DNA from: Atherinomorus stipes | Taxonomy: Eukaryota; Chordata; Actinopteri; Atheriniformes; Atherinidae | Reading direction: 5' to 3' | Assembly: GCA_023101725.1 (NCBI GenBank) | Contig: JALJCO010013447.1 | Coordinates: forward strand, 135,001 to 199,000 | DNA: 64,000 nt | Part shown: positions 46,701-59,736 of the stretch, piece after piece | Layout of the letters: each line of letters opens with the position of its first letter | How positions within the stretch are numbered: the first letter of the stretch is position 1 | Position numbers and translations under genes: made by a program | Notes under the pieces: model-generated | Database searches by the model: none | Told to the model about the DNA's origin: nothing | Seen by the model: the letters and a program-made list of their open reading frames with translations, nothing else

Positions 46701-49520
46701 ACTGATGTAACTACTGACAATAATATAACTACTGATGTAACTACTGACAATAATATAACTACTGATGTAACTACTGACAATAATATAACTACTGATGTAA
46801 CTACTGACAATAATCTAACTACTGATGTAACTACTGACAATAATATAACTACTGATGTAAATACTGACAATAATATAACTACTGATGTAACTCTCTGAGT
46901 AATTGAATCTAACTACTATGTAACTCTATGTAACTACTGACAATAATTAACTACTGATGTACTGAATTAACTACTGATGTAACTACTGACAATAATATAA
47001 CTACTGATGTAACTACTGACAATAATTAACTACTGATGTAATACTGTGTATTAATTGATAATTATGTAATATGAATATACTGTGAGTAACTACGCAAAAT
47101 TAACTACTGAGTTGGTCTTGCCAATCTAGATAACTACTGATGTAACTACTGACAATAATATAACTACTGATGTAACTACTGACAATAATATAACTACTGA
47201 TGTAACTACTGACAATAATATAACTACTGATGTAACTACTGATGTAACTACTATAACAATTACATAATTAACTACTATGTAACTACTGACAATAATAACT
47301 ACTGATGTAACTACTACAATAATTAACTACTGATGTAACTACTGATATAATTGACTAATTAACTACTAATATAACTACTGATGTAACTACTGACAATAAT
47401 ATAACTACTGATGTAACTACTGATGTAACTACTGACAATAATCTAACTACTGATGTCACTACTGATGTAACTACTGACAATAATATAACTACTGATGTAA
47501 CTACTGACAATAATAAAACTACTGATGTAACTACTGACAATAATAAAACTACTGATGTAACTACTGACAATAATATAACTACTGATGTAACTACTGACAA
47601 TAATATAACTACTGATGTAACTACTGACAATAATCTAACTACTGATTCCTCTTCTAACTACTGATGTAACTACTGACAATAATATAACTACTGATGTAAC
47701 TACTGACAATAATATAACTACTGATGTAACTACTGACAATAATCTAACTACTGATGTAACTACTGACAATAATATAACTACTGATGTAACTACTGACAAT
47801 AATATAACTACTGATGTAACTACTGACAATAATAAAACTACTGATGTAAATACTGACAATAATGTAAATACTGACTGTAATAAAACTACTGATGTAACTA
47901 CTGATGTAACTACTGACAACAATTAACTCTAATAACTACTGATGTAACTACTGACAATATATAACTACTGATGTAACTACTGACAATAATTAACTACTGA
48001 TGTAACTACTGACAATAATATAACTACTGATGTAACTACTGACAATAATCTAACTACTGATGTAACTACTGACAATAATCTAACTACTGATGTAACTACT
48101 GATGTAACTACTGACAATAATATAACTACTGATGTAACTACTGACAATAATAAAACTACTGATGTAACTACTGATGTAACTACTGACAATAATATAACTA
48201 CTGATGTAACTACTGACAATAATAAAACTACTGATGTAACTACTGACAATAATATAACTACTGATGTAACTACTGACAATAATATAACTACTGATGTAAC
48301 TACTGATGTAACTACTGACAATAATCTAACTACTGATGTAAATACTGACAATAATCTAACTACTGATGTAACTACTGACAATTATCTAACTACTGATGTA
48401 ACTACTGACAATAATCTAACTACTGATGTAACTACTGACAATAATCTAACTACTGATGTATACTGAATAATGTAACTACTGATGTAACTACTGACAATAA
48501 TTAACTACTGATGTAACTACTGATATAATCTGACTAATTAACTACTGAATGAAACTACTGATGTAACTACTGACAATAATAACTGCTGATGTAACTACTG
48601 ACAATAATTAACTACTGATGTAACTACTGACAATAATATAACTACTGATGTAACTACTGACAATAACTATAACTACTGATGTAACTACTGACAATAATAA
48701 CTACTGATGTAACTACTGACAATAATTAACTACTGATGTAACTACTGAATGTAACTACTGATGTAACTACTACAATAATTAACTACTAATGTAACTACTG
48801 ATGTAACTACTGACAATAATAACTACTGATGTAACTACTGACAATAATATAACTACTGATGTAACTACTGACAATAATATAACTACTGATGTAACTACTG
48901 ACAATAATATAACTACTGATGTAACTACTGACAATAATATAACTACTGATGTAACTACTGACAATAATCTAACTACTGATGTAACTACTGACAATAATAT
49001 AACTACTGATGTAACTACTGATGTAACTACTGACAATAATATAACTACTGATGAACAAAAACTAACTACTGATGTAACTACTGACAATAATATAACTACT
49101 GATGTAACTACTGACAATTAATCTAACTGACAACGATGTAACTACTGACAATAATCTAACTACTGACAATAATTTAACTACTGCAATAATGTAACTACTG
49201 ATGTAACTACTGACAATAATATAACTACTGATGTAACTACTGACAATAATTTAACTACTGATGTAACTACTGACAATAATCTAACTACTGATGTAACTAC
49301 TGATGTAACTACTGACAATAATCTAACTACTGATGTAACTACTGACAATAATCTAACTACTGATGTAACTACTGACAATAATATAACTACTGATGTAACT
49401 ACTGACAATAATACAACTACTGATGTAACTACTGACATAATATAACTACCGATGCAACTACTGATGTAACTACTGACATCATAATATAACTACCGACATA
49501 ACTAAACTAATGACATATGT
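43790..49520 (-). repeat. 30-bp AT-rich minisatellite filling rpp40 intron 2
   Basis: About 190 units of CTAACTACTGATGTAACTAC + TGACAATAAT. The sub-motif TACTGATGTAAC also occurs as a 12-bp tandem. Subtypes with AATCTAAC, AATATAAC and AATAAAAC run in blocks. Irregular patches at about 46240-47370 and 48470-48790 contain truncated units. Open minus frames (SVVTSVVILL repeats) mimic membrane proteins but follow from the 30-bp period. Confidence 0.95.
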
Positions 49521-49611
49521 TTCCTACTTATGAATTACCTTAAATCACTGATGTAATGTAACTTCTGAGAAAACTTCTTCCGTTAAGCAATGACGTAACA
49601 TGATGGTGTTG

Positions 49612-49690
49612 CAGGTGTTTCAGGTGTTGCAGGTGTTGCAGGTGTTCGGGTGTTTCGGGTGTTTCGGGTGTTTCGGGTGTTTCAGGTGTG
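49612..49690 (-). repeat. Small array near the rpp40 exon-2 donor
   Basis: About nine units of CAGGTGTTG/CGGGTGTTT (9-10 bp, plus strand). It begins within about 10 bp of the donor at 49699. Confidence 0.85.
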
Positions 49691-49699
49691 TGTGGTTAC

Positions 49700-49844
49700 C
49701 CTGGTAAACAGCAGCCTGCAGGAAGTCTTTGTCCAGCAGCTCATGAACAGGAAGATTCCTAATCAGGTAGAAACTGCTGAAGCTGTTCAGCACGGTGTCC
49801 AGGTGGGAAGGGGCGGAGCTACAGTCAGGCAGCAGCACAGATGC
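49700..49844 (-). CDS. rpp40: rpp40 exon 2
   Basis: 145 bp, phase 0 in, phase 1 out. It encodes ASVLLPDCSSAPSHLDTVLN, then SFSSFYLIRNLPVHELLDKD and FLQAAVYQ. Family match: (L/I)PEC...........(Y/F)..(V/I)(K/R)NLP.HEL....F. The acceptor is CTCACCTGTGCAG and the donor CAGG|GTAACC. The same frame reads open upstream into the intronic array, so an ORF-based call would give a false N-terminus. Confidence 0.94.
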
Positions 49845-49855
49845 CTGCACAGGTG

Positions 49856-50925
49856 AGACAGGTAAGCACAAATACCGCATAGGTGAGACAGGTAAGCACA
49901 GATACCGCATAGGTGAGACAGGTTTGCACAGATACCACACAGGTGAGACAGGTAAGCACAGATACCGCACAGGTGAGACGGGTAAGCACAGATACCGCAT
50001 AGGTGAGACAGGTAAGCACAGATACCGCATAGGTGAGACGGGTAAGCACAGATACCGCATAGGTGAGACAGGTTAGCACAGATACCACACAGGTGAGACA
50101 GGTAAGCACAGATACCGCATAGGTGAGACAGGTAAGCACAGATACCGCATAGGTGAGACAGGTTAGCACAGATACCGCATAGGTGAGACAGGTAAGCACA
50201 GATACCGCATAGGTGAGACGGGTAAGCACAGATACCGCATAGGTGAGACGGGTAAGCACAGATACCGCATAGGTGAGACGGGTAAGCACAGATACCGCAT
50301 AGGTGAGACGGGTAAGCACAGATACCGCATAGGTGAGACTGGTAAGCACAGATGCCTGCACAGGTGAGACAGGTAAGCACAAATACCGCATAGGTGAGAC
50401 AGGTAAGCACAGATATCGCATAGGTGAGACAGGTTAGCACAGATACCGCACAGGTGAGACAGGTAAGCACAGATACCGCATAGGTGAGACAGGTAAGCAC
50501 AGATACCGCATAGGTGAGACGGGTAAGCACAGATACCGCATAGGTGAGACAGGTAAGCACAGATACCTGCATAGGTGAGACAGGTAAGCACAGATACCGC
50601 ATAGGTGAGACAGGTAAGCACAGATACCGCATAGGTGAGACAGGTAAGCACAGATACCGCATAGGTGAGACAGGTAAGCACAGATATCGCATAGGTGAGA
50701 CAGGTTAGCACAGATACCGCATAGGTGAGACAGGTAAGCACAGATACCAGATAGGTGAGACAGGTAAGCACAGATACCGCATAGGTGAGACAGGTAAGCA
50801 CAGATACCGCATAGGTGAGACAGGTAAGCACAGATACCACAAGGGTGAGACAGGTAAGCACAGATACCGCAAGGGTGAGACAGGTAAGCACAGATACCGC
50901 ACAGGTGAGACAGGTAAGCACAGAT
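49856..50925 (-). repeat. 30-bp array derived from the rpp40 exon-2 acceptor region
   Basis: About 36 units of GGTAAGCACAGATACCGCAT + AGGTGAGACA (plus strand). On the gene strand each reads CTCACCTATGCGGTATCTGT GCTTACCTGT, a relative of the true boundary CTCACCTGTGCAG|GCATCTG. Most units have lost the AG. Copies keeping it occur near 50355 (GTGCAGGCATCTG) and 50570 (ATGCAGGTATCTG). Confidence 0.94.
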
Positions 50926-51074
50926 AACGAGAAGATAAAGAACACTAACGAGCAGATTTTAGTTTAGGAGATTTTAGTTCTCTCCGTGGACAGGTGACGG
51001 GTTGGACCAGCTGGATTTTGCACTGCTGTCTTTTTTAGTTCCCAGACGTTCTGGATCGGTCACATGGATATTTA

Positions 51075-54000
51075 GTATGGAGACGCTGGACAGAACCGTC
51101 CAGAGATCCAGCAGATGTCTGCAGCAGGTGGGAGAAGCTGGACAGAACCATCCATAGATCCAGCAGACGTCTGCAGCAGGACAGGATCCGGACAGAACCG
51201 TCCAAAGATCCAGCAGACGTCTGCAGCAGGTGGGAGAACCTGGACAGAACCGTCCAAAGATCCAGCAGACGTCTGCAGCAGGTGGGAGACGCTGGACAGA
51301 ACCGTCCATAGATCCAGCAGACGTCTGCAGCAGGACAGGATCCGGACAGAACCGTCCAAAGATCCAGCAGACGTCTGCAGCAGGTGGGAGAACCTGGACA
51401 GAACCGTCCAAAGATCCAGCAGACGTCTGCAGCAGGACAGGATCTGGACAGAACTGTCCAAAGATCCAGCAGACGTCTGCAGCAGGTACGGAGACGCTGG
51501 ACAGAACCGTCCAAAGATCCAGCAGACGTCTGCAGCAGGACAGGATCTGGACAGAACCGTCCAAAGATCCAGCAGACGTCTGCAGCAGGACAGGATCTGG
51601 ACAGAAGCGTCCAAAGATCCAGCAGACATCTGCAGCAGGTACGGAGACGCTGGACAGAACCGTCCAAAGATCCAGCAGACGTCTGCAACAGTTACGGAGA
51701 CGCTGGACAGAACCGTCCAAAGATCCAGCAGACGTCTGCAGCAGGACAGGATCTGGACAGAACCGTCCAAAGATCCAGCAGACGTCTGCAGCAGGTACGG
51801 AGACGCTGGACAGAACCGTCCAAAGATCCAGCAGACGTCTGCAGCAGGACAGGATCTGGACAGAACCGTCCAAAGATCCAGCAGACGTCTGCAGCAGGAC
51901 AGGATCTGGACAGAAGCGTCCAAAGATCCAGCAGACATCTGCAGCAGGACAGGATCTGGACAGAACCGTCCAAAGATCCAGCAGACGTCTGCAGCAGGAC
52001 AGGATCTGGACAGAACCGTCCAAAGATCCAGCAGACGTCTGCAGCAGGACAGGATCTGGACAGAACCGTCCAAAGATCCAGCAGACGTCTGCAGCAGGAC
52101 AGGATCTGGACAGAAGCGTCCAAAGATCCAGTAGACATCTGCAGCAGGTACGGAGACGCTGGACAGAACCGTCCAAAGATCCAGCAGACGTCTGCAACAG
52201 TTACGGAGACACTGGACAGGAGTCCAGTGTCTCCTGTCCAGTGTCCAGGAGTCCAGGAGTCCAGACACTGGACAGGAGTCCAGTGTCTCCTGTTTATCCT
52301 CGGATAAACAGGAGTCCAGTTTATCCGTCCAAAAATCCAGCAGACGTCTGCAACAGTTACGGAGACGCTGATCAGAACCGTCCAAAGATCCAGCAGACGT
52401 CTGCAGCAGGTGGGAGACGCTGGACAGAACCATCCAAAGATCCAGCAGACGTCTGCAGCAGGACAGGATCTGAACAGAACTGTCCAAAGATCCAGCAGAC
52501 GTCTGCAGCAGGTACGGAGACGCTGGACAGAACCGTCCAAAGATCCAGCAGACGTCTGCAGCAGGACAGGATCTGGACAGAACCGTCCAAAGATCCAGCA
52601 GACGTCTGCAGCAGGACAGGATCTGGACAGAACCGTCCAAAGATCCAGCAGACGTCTGCAGCAGGACAGGATCTGGACAGAACCGTCCAAAGATCCAGCA
52701 GACGTCTGCAGCAGGTACAGAGACGCTGGACAGAACCGTCCAAAGATCCAGCAGACGTCTGCAGCAGGACAGGATCTGGACAGAACCGTCCAAAGATCCA
52801 GCAGACGTCTGCAGCAGGACAGGATCTGGACAGAACCGTCCAAAGATCCAGCAGACGTCTGCAGCAGGACAGGATATGGACAGAACCGTCCAAAGATCCA
52901 GCAGACGTCTGCAGCAGGACAGGATCTGGACAGAACCGTCCAAAGATCCAGCAGACGTCTGCAGCAGGACAGGATCTGGACAGAACCGTCCAAAGATCCA
53001 GCAGACGTCTGCAGCAGGACAGGATCTGGACAGAACCGTCCAAAGGTCCAGCAGACGTCTGCAGCAGGTACGGAGACGCTGGACAGAACCGTCCAAAGAT
53101 CCAGCAGACGTCTGCAGCAGGACAGGATCTGGACAGAACTGTCCAAAGATCCAGCAGACGTCTGCAGCAGGTGGGAGACGCTGGACAGAACCGTCCAAAG
53201 ATCCAGCAGACGTCTGCAGCAGGACAGGATCTGGACAGAACCGTCCAAAGATCCAGCAGACGTCTGCAGCAGGACAGGATCTGGACAGAACCGTCCAAAG
53301 ATCCAGCAGACGTCTGCAGCAGGTACGGAGACGCTGGACAGAACCGTCCAAAGATCCAGCAGACGTCTGCAGCAGGTGGGAGACGCTGGACAGAACCGTC
53401 CAAAGATCCAGCAGACGTCTGCAGCAGGACAGGATCTGGACAGAACCGTCCAAAGATCCAGCAGACGTCTGCAGCAGGACAGGATCTGGACAGAACTGTC
53501 CAAAGATCCAGCAGACGTCTGCAGCAGGACAGGATCTGGACAGAACCGTCCAAAGATCCAGCAGACGTCTGCAGCAGGACAGGATCTGGACAGAACTGTC
53601 CAAAGATCCAGCAGACGTCTGCAGCAGGTACGGAGACGCTGGACAGAACCGTCCAAAGATCCAGCAGACGTCTGCAGCAGGACAGGATCTGGACAGAACC
53701 GTCCAAAGATCCAGCAGACGTCTGCAGCAGGACAGGATCTGGACAGAACCGTCCAAAGATCCAGCAGACGTCTGCAACAGTTACGGAGACGCTGGACAGA
53801 ACCGTCCAAAGATCCAGCAGACGTCTGCAGCAGGACAGGATCTGGACAGAACCGTCCAAAGATCCAGCAGACGTCTGCAGCAGGACAGGATCTGGACAGA
53901 ACCGTCCAAAGATCCAGCAGACGTCTGCGGCAGGTACGGAGACGCTGGACAGAACCGTCCAAAGATCCAGCAGACGTCTGCAGCAGGTACGGAGACGCTG

Positions 54001-54100
54001 GACAGAACCGTCCAAAGATCCAGCAGACGTCTGCAGCAGGACAGGATCTGGACAGAACCGTCCAAAGATCCAGCAGACGTCTGCAGCAGGACAGGATCTG
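51075..54100 (-). repeat. 50/53-bp minisatellite in rpp40 intron 1
   Basis: About 58 units of GTCCAAAGATCCAGCAGACG + TCTGCAGCAG + either GACAGGATCTGGACAGAACC or GTACGGAGACGCTGGACAGAACC. All six frames lack stops over long runs, giving overlapping frames of up to 967 codons on both strands. This alone shows that they are not coding. It is interrupted at 52205-52330 by hairpin-rich sequence. Confidence 0.95.
52205..52314. repeat. Cluster of perfect hairpins within the 50/53-bp array
   Basis: Three perfect inverted repeats: GGAGACACTGGA/TCCAGTGTCTCC (52205-52216/52223-52234, loop CAGGAG); GACACTGGA/TCCAGTGTC (52264-52272/52279-52287); and CTCCTGTTTATCC/GGATAAACAGGAG (52287-52299/52302-52314, loop TC). 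The first two use array-derived sequence; the third brings in TTTATCC, foreign to the array. Confidence 0.9.
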
Positions 54101-54289
54101 GATCCAGACTGGATGGTTCAGGCTGGTACGTAACCGTGGAGACTGGTGTCCTGGATGTCCCCGCTGTCTGTCCAAACGTGCTGCAGCTTCATACTTAATG
54201 TTCACATGAAGGAAATATTTCATGTTTAACACGAAGTTGAATTCAAAGGAAATAAAATGCAGTTTTGCCTGTTTGTTGTTGTTTGTAGA

Positions 54290-57200
54290 CCCGGACCAGC
54301 TGGTTCTGGTCTCCTGTGTCTGGACCAGCTGGTCCAGGTCTACAGACTAGACCCTGTAAACCTGGACTAGATGGTCCGGGGTCTACAGGGTCTAGTCTGT
54401 AGACTGGAACCATCTGGTCCAGGTCTACAGGGTCTAGTCTGTAGACCGGGACCAGCTGGTCCCGGTCTACAGACTAGACCCTGTAGACCTGGACCAGCTG
54501 GTCCCCGGTCTACAGACTAAACCCTGTAGACCTGGACCAGCTGGTCCCGGGTCTACAGACAAGACCCTGTAGACCTGGACCAGATGGTCCCGGTCTTCAG
54601 ACTAGACCCTGTTAACCTGGACCAGATGGTTCCAGTCTACAGACTAGACCCTGTAGACCTGGACCAGCTGGTCCCGGTCTACAGACTAAGCCCTGTAGAC
54701 CTGGACCAGCTGGTCCCGGGTCCTCAGACAAGACCCTGTAGACCTGGACCAGATGGTCCCGGTCTTCAGACTAGACCCTGTAGACCTGGACCAGCTGGTT
54801 CCGGTCTACAGACTAGACCCTGTAGACCTGGACCAGCTGGTTCAGGTCTACAGACTAGACCCTGTAGACCTGGACCAGCTGGTCCCGGGTCTACAGACTA
54901 GACCCTGTAGACCTGGACCAGCTGGTCCCGGGTCTACAGACAAGACCCTGTAGACCTGGACCAGCTGGTCCCGGTCTACAGACTAGACCCTGTAGACCTG
55001 GACCAGCTGGTTCCGGTCTACAGACTAGACCCTGTAAACCTGGACCATCTGGTCCAGGTCTACAGACTAGACCCTGTAGACCTGGACCAGATGGTCCGGG
55101 GTCTGTAGACTAGACCCTGTAGACCTGGACCAGCTGGTCCCGGGTCTACAGACTAGACCCTGTTAACCTGGACCAGATGGTTCCAGTCTACAGACTAGAC
55201 CCTGTAGACCTGGACCAGCTGGTCCCGGTCTACAGACTAGACCCTGTAGACCTGGACCAGCTGGTCCCGGGTCTACAGACAAGACCCTGTAGACCTGGAC
55301 CAGATGGTCCCGGTCTTCAGACTAGACCCTGTAGACCTGGACCAGCTGGTTCCGGTCTACAGACTAGACCCTGGTAGACCTGGACCAGCTGGTTCCGGTC
55401 TGCAGACTAGACCCTGTAGACCTGGACCAGCTGGTCCCTGGTCTACAGACTAGACCCTGTAGACCTGGACCAGCTGGTCCCGGGTCTACAGACAAGGCCC
55501 TGTAGACCTGGACCAGCTGATTCCGGGTCTCCTGTGTCTGGACCAGCTGGTTCTGGTCTCCTGTGTCTGGACCAGCTGGTCCCGGGTCTACAGACTAGAC
55601 CCTGTAAACCTGGACCATCTGGTCCAGGTCTACAGACTAGACCCTGTAGACCTGGACCAGATGGTCCGGGGTCTGTAGACTAGACCCTGTAGACCTGGAC
55701 CAGCTGGTCCCGGGTCTACAGACTAAACCCTGTAGACCTGGACCAGATGGTTCCAGTCTACAGACTAGACCCTGGAGACCTGGACCAGCTGGTCCCCGGT
55801 CTACAGACTAAACCCTGTAGACCTGGACCAGCTGGTCCCGGGTCTACAGACAAGACCCTGTAGACCTGGACCAGATGGTCCCGGTCTTCAGACTAGACCC
55901 TGTAGACCTGGACCAGCTGGTTCCGGTCTACAGACTAGACCCTGTAGACCTGGACCAGCTGGTTCCGGTCTACAGACTAGACCCTGTAGACCTGGACCAG
56001 CTGGTCCCGGGTCTACAGACTAGACCCTGTAGACCTGGACCAGCTGGTCCCGGGTCTACAGACAAGACCCTGTAGACCTGGACCAGCTGGTCCCGGTCTA
56101 CAGACTAGACCCCTGTAGACCTGGACCAGCTGGTTCCGGTCTACAGACTAGACCCTGTAGACCTGGACCAGCTGGTTCCGGTCTACAGACTAGACCCTGT
56201 AGACCTGGACCAGCTGGTCCCGGGTCTACAGACTAGACCCTGTAGACCTGGACCAGCTGGTCCCGGGTCTACAGACTAGACCCTGTAGACCTGGACCAGC
56301 TGGTTCCGGTCTACAGACTAGACCCTGTAGACCTGGACCAGCTGGTCCCGGTCTACAGACTAGACCCTGTAGACCTGGACCAGCTGGTCCCGGGTCTACA
56401 GACTAGACCCTGTAGACCTGGACCAGCTGGTCCCGGTCTCCTGTGTCTGGACCAGCTGGTTCCGGTCTACAGACTAGACCCTGTAGACCTGGACCAGATG
56501 GTCCGGGGTCTACAGGGTCTAGTCTGTAGACTGGAACCATCTGGTCCAGGTCTACAGGGTCTAGTCTGTAGACCTGGACCAGCTGGTCCCGGGTCTACAG
56601 ACAAGACCCTGTAGACCTGGACCAGCTGATTCTGGTCTCCTGTGTCTGGACCAGCTGGTTCTGGTCTCCTGTGTCTGGACCAGCTGGTCCCGGGTCTACA
56701 GACTAGACCCTGTGGACCTGGACCATCTGGTCCAGGTCTACAGACTAGACCCTGTAGACCTGGACCAGATGGTCCGGGGTCTGTAGACTAGACCCTGTAG
56801 ACCTGGACCAGCTGGTCCCGGGTCTACAGACTAGACCCTGTTAACCTGGACCAGATGGTTCCAGTCTACAGACTAGACCCTGTAGACCTGGACCAGCTGG
56901 TCCCGGGTCTACAGACAAGACCCTGTAGACCTGGACCAGCTGGTCCCGGGTCTACAGACTAGACCCTGTAGACCTGGACCAGCTGGTCCCGGGTCTACAG
57001 ACAAGACCCTGTAGACCTGGACCAGCTGGTCCCGGGTCTACAGACTAGACCCTGTAGACCTGGACCAGCTGGTCCCGGGTCTACAGACTAGACCCTGTAG
57101 ACCTGGACCAGCTGGTCCCGGGTCTACAGACTAGACCCTGTAGACCTGGACCAGCTGGTCCCGGGTCTACAGACAAGACCCTGTAGACCTGGACCAGCTG

Positions 57201-59690
57201 GTCCCGGTCTACAGACTAGACCCTGTAGACCTGGACCAGCTGGTTCCGGTCTACAGACTAGACCCTGTAGACCTGGACCAGCTGGTTCCGGTCTACAGAC
57301 TAGACCCTGTAGACCTGGACCAGCTGGTCCCGGGTCTACAGACTAGACCCTGTAGACCTGGACCAGCTGGTCCCGGGTCTACAGACTAGACCCTGTAGAC
57401 CTGGACCAGCTGGTCCCGGTCTACAGACTAGACCCTGTAGACCTGGACCAGCTGGTCCCGGGTCTACAGACTAGACCCTGTAGACCTGGACCAGCTGGTC
57501 CCGGTCTCCTGTGTCTGGACCAGCTGGTTCCGGTCTACAGACTAGACCCTGTAGACCTGGACCAGATGGTCCGGGGTCTACAGGGTCTAGTCTGTAGACT
57601 GGAACCATCTGGTCCAGGTCTACAGGGTCTTGTCTGTAGACCCGGGACCAGCTGGTCCAGGTCTACAGGGTCTAGTCTACAGACCCCGGACCATCTGGTC
57701 CCGGGTCTACAGGGTCTTGTCTGTAGACCCGGGACCAGCTGGTCCAGGTCTACAGGGTCTAGTCTACAGACCCCGGACCATCTGGTCCAGGTCTGCAGGG
57801 TCTAGTCTGTAGACCGGGGACCAGCTGGTCCAGGTCTACAGGGTCTAGTCTGTAGACTGGAACCATCTGGTCCAGGTTAACAGGGTCTAGTCTGTAGACC
57901 CGGGACCAGCTGGTCCAGGTCTACAGGGTCTAGTCCTACAGACCCCGGACCATCTGGTCCAGGTCTACAGGGTCTAGTCTGTAGACCTGGACCAGATGGT
58001 CCGGGGTCTACAGGGTCTAGTCTGTAGACTGGAACCGGTCCTGGACCAGCTGGTCCAGGTCTACAGGGTCTAGTCTACAGACCCCGGACCATCTGGTCCC
58101 GGGTCTACAGGGTCTTGTCTGTAGACCCGGGACCAGCTGGTCCAGGTCTACAGGGTCTAGTCTACAGACCCTGGACCAGCTGGTCCCGGGTCTACAGACT
58201 AGACCCTGTTAACCTGGACCAGATGGTTCCAGTCTACAGACTAGACCCTGTAGACCTGGACCAGCTGGTCCCCGGTCTACAGACTAGACCCTGTAGACCT
58301 GGACCAGATGGTCCGGGGTCTGTAGACTAGACCCTGTAGACCTGGACCAGCTGGTTCCGGGTCTACAGACAAGACCCTGTAGACCCGGGACCAGATGGTC
58401 CGGGGTCTGTAGACTAGACCCTGTAGACCTGGACCAGCTGGTCCCGGGTCTACAGACAAGACCCTGTAGACCCGGGACCAGATGGTCCGGGGTCTGTAGA
58501 CTAGACCCTGTAGACCTGGACCAGCTGGTCCCGGTCTACAGACATGACCCTGTAGACCTGGACCAGCTGGTTCCGGTCTACAGACTAGACCCTGTAGACC
58601 TGGACCAGCTGGTTCCGGTCTACAGACTAGACCCTGTAGACCTGGACCAGCTGGTCCCGGGTCTACAGACTAGACCCTGTAGACCTGGACCAGCTGAGCT
58701 GGTTCCGGTCTACAGACTAGACCCTGTAGACCTGGACCAGCTGGTCCCGGGTCTACAGACTAGACCCTGTAGACTTGGACCAGCTGGTTCCGGTCTACAG
58801 ACTAGACCCTGTAGACCTGGACCAGCTGGTTCCGGTCTACATACTAGACCCTGTAGACCTGGACCAGCTGGTTCCGGTCTACATACTAGACCCTGTAGAC
58901 CTGGACCAGCTGGTTCCGGTCTATAGACTAGACCCTGTAGACCTGGACCAGCTGGCTCCGGTCTACAGACTAGACCCCTGTAGACCGGGATCAGATGGTC
59001 CCGGGGTCTACAGACTAGACCCTGTAGACCTGGACCAGCTGGTTCCGGTCTACAGATTAGACCCTGTAGACCTGGACCAGCTGGTCCTGGGTCTACAGAC
59101 TAGACCCTGTAGACCTGGACCAGCTGGTTCCGGTCTATAGACTAGACCCTGTAGACCTGGACCAGCTGGTTCCGGTCTATAGACTAGACCCTGTAGACCT
59201 GGACCAGCTGGCTCCGGTCTACAGACTAGACCCTGTAGACCGGGATCAGATGGTCCCGGGTCTACAGACTAGACCCTGTAGACCTGGACCAGCTGGTTCC
59301 GGTCTACAGACTAGACCCTGTAGACCTGGACCAGCTGATTCTGGTCTCCTGTGTCTGGACCAGATGGTTCCGGTCTACAGACTAGACCCTGTAGACCTGG
59401 ACCAGCTGATTCTGGTCTCCTGTGTCTGGACCAGCTGGTTCTGGTCTCCTGTGTCTGGACCAGCTGGTCCCGGGTCTACAGACTAGACCCTGTAGACCTG
59501 GACCAGCTGGTCCCAGTCTACAGACTAGACCCTGTAGACCTGGACCAGCTGGTCCCGGGTCTACAGACTAGACCCTGTAGACCCGGGACCAGCTGGTTCC
59601 AGTCTACAGACTAGACCCTGTAGACCTGGACCAGCTGGTTCCAGTCTACAGACTAGACCCTGTAGACCTGGACCAGCTGGTTCTGGTCTC
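54290..59690. repeat. ~43-bp palindrome-bearing minisatellite in rpp40 intron 1
   Basis: Units GTAGACCTGGACCAGCTGGT + CCCGGGTCTACAGACTAGAC + CCT. Each contains the perfect palindrome GGACCAGCTGGTCC and the inverted pair GGTCTACAG/CTGTAGACC. Orientation flips: reversed blocks occur at about 54380-54460, 56510-56575 and 57570-58150. A variant CTCCTGTGTCTGGACCAGCT recurs at intervals. It reaches to within 50 bp of the exon-1 donor. Confidence 0.95.
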
Positions 59691-59736
59691 CCGCAGCTGA
59701 CCGCGTGTCCGCGTGCGTGCGCGTCACGTGACCCAC

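Noticed and set aside
43939..49438. Apparent hydrophobic SVVTSVVILL repeat proteins
   Set aside because: They follow from a 30-bp intronic repeat whose period is a multiple of three.
49856..50925. Regular 30-bp repeats resembling a CRISPR array
   Set aside because: There are no spacers; units are head-to-tail, and this is a vertebrate intron.
51072..54232. Overlapping frames of 846-967 codons on both strands
   Set aside because: The 50/53-bp unit lacks stops in all frames. Mutual overlap on both strands and location in an rpp40 intron show that these are artefacts.
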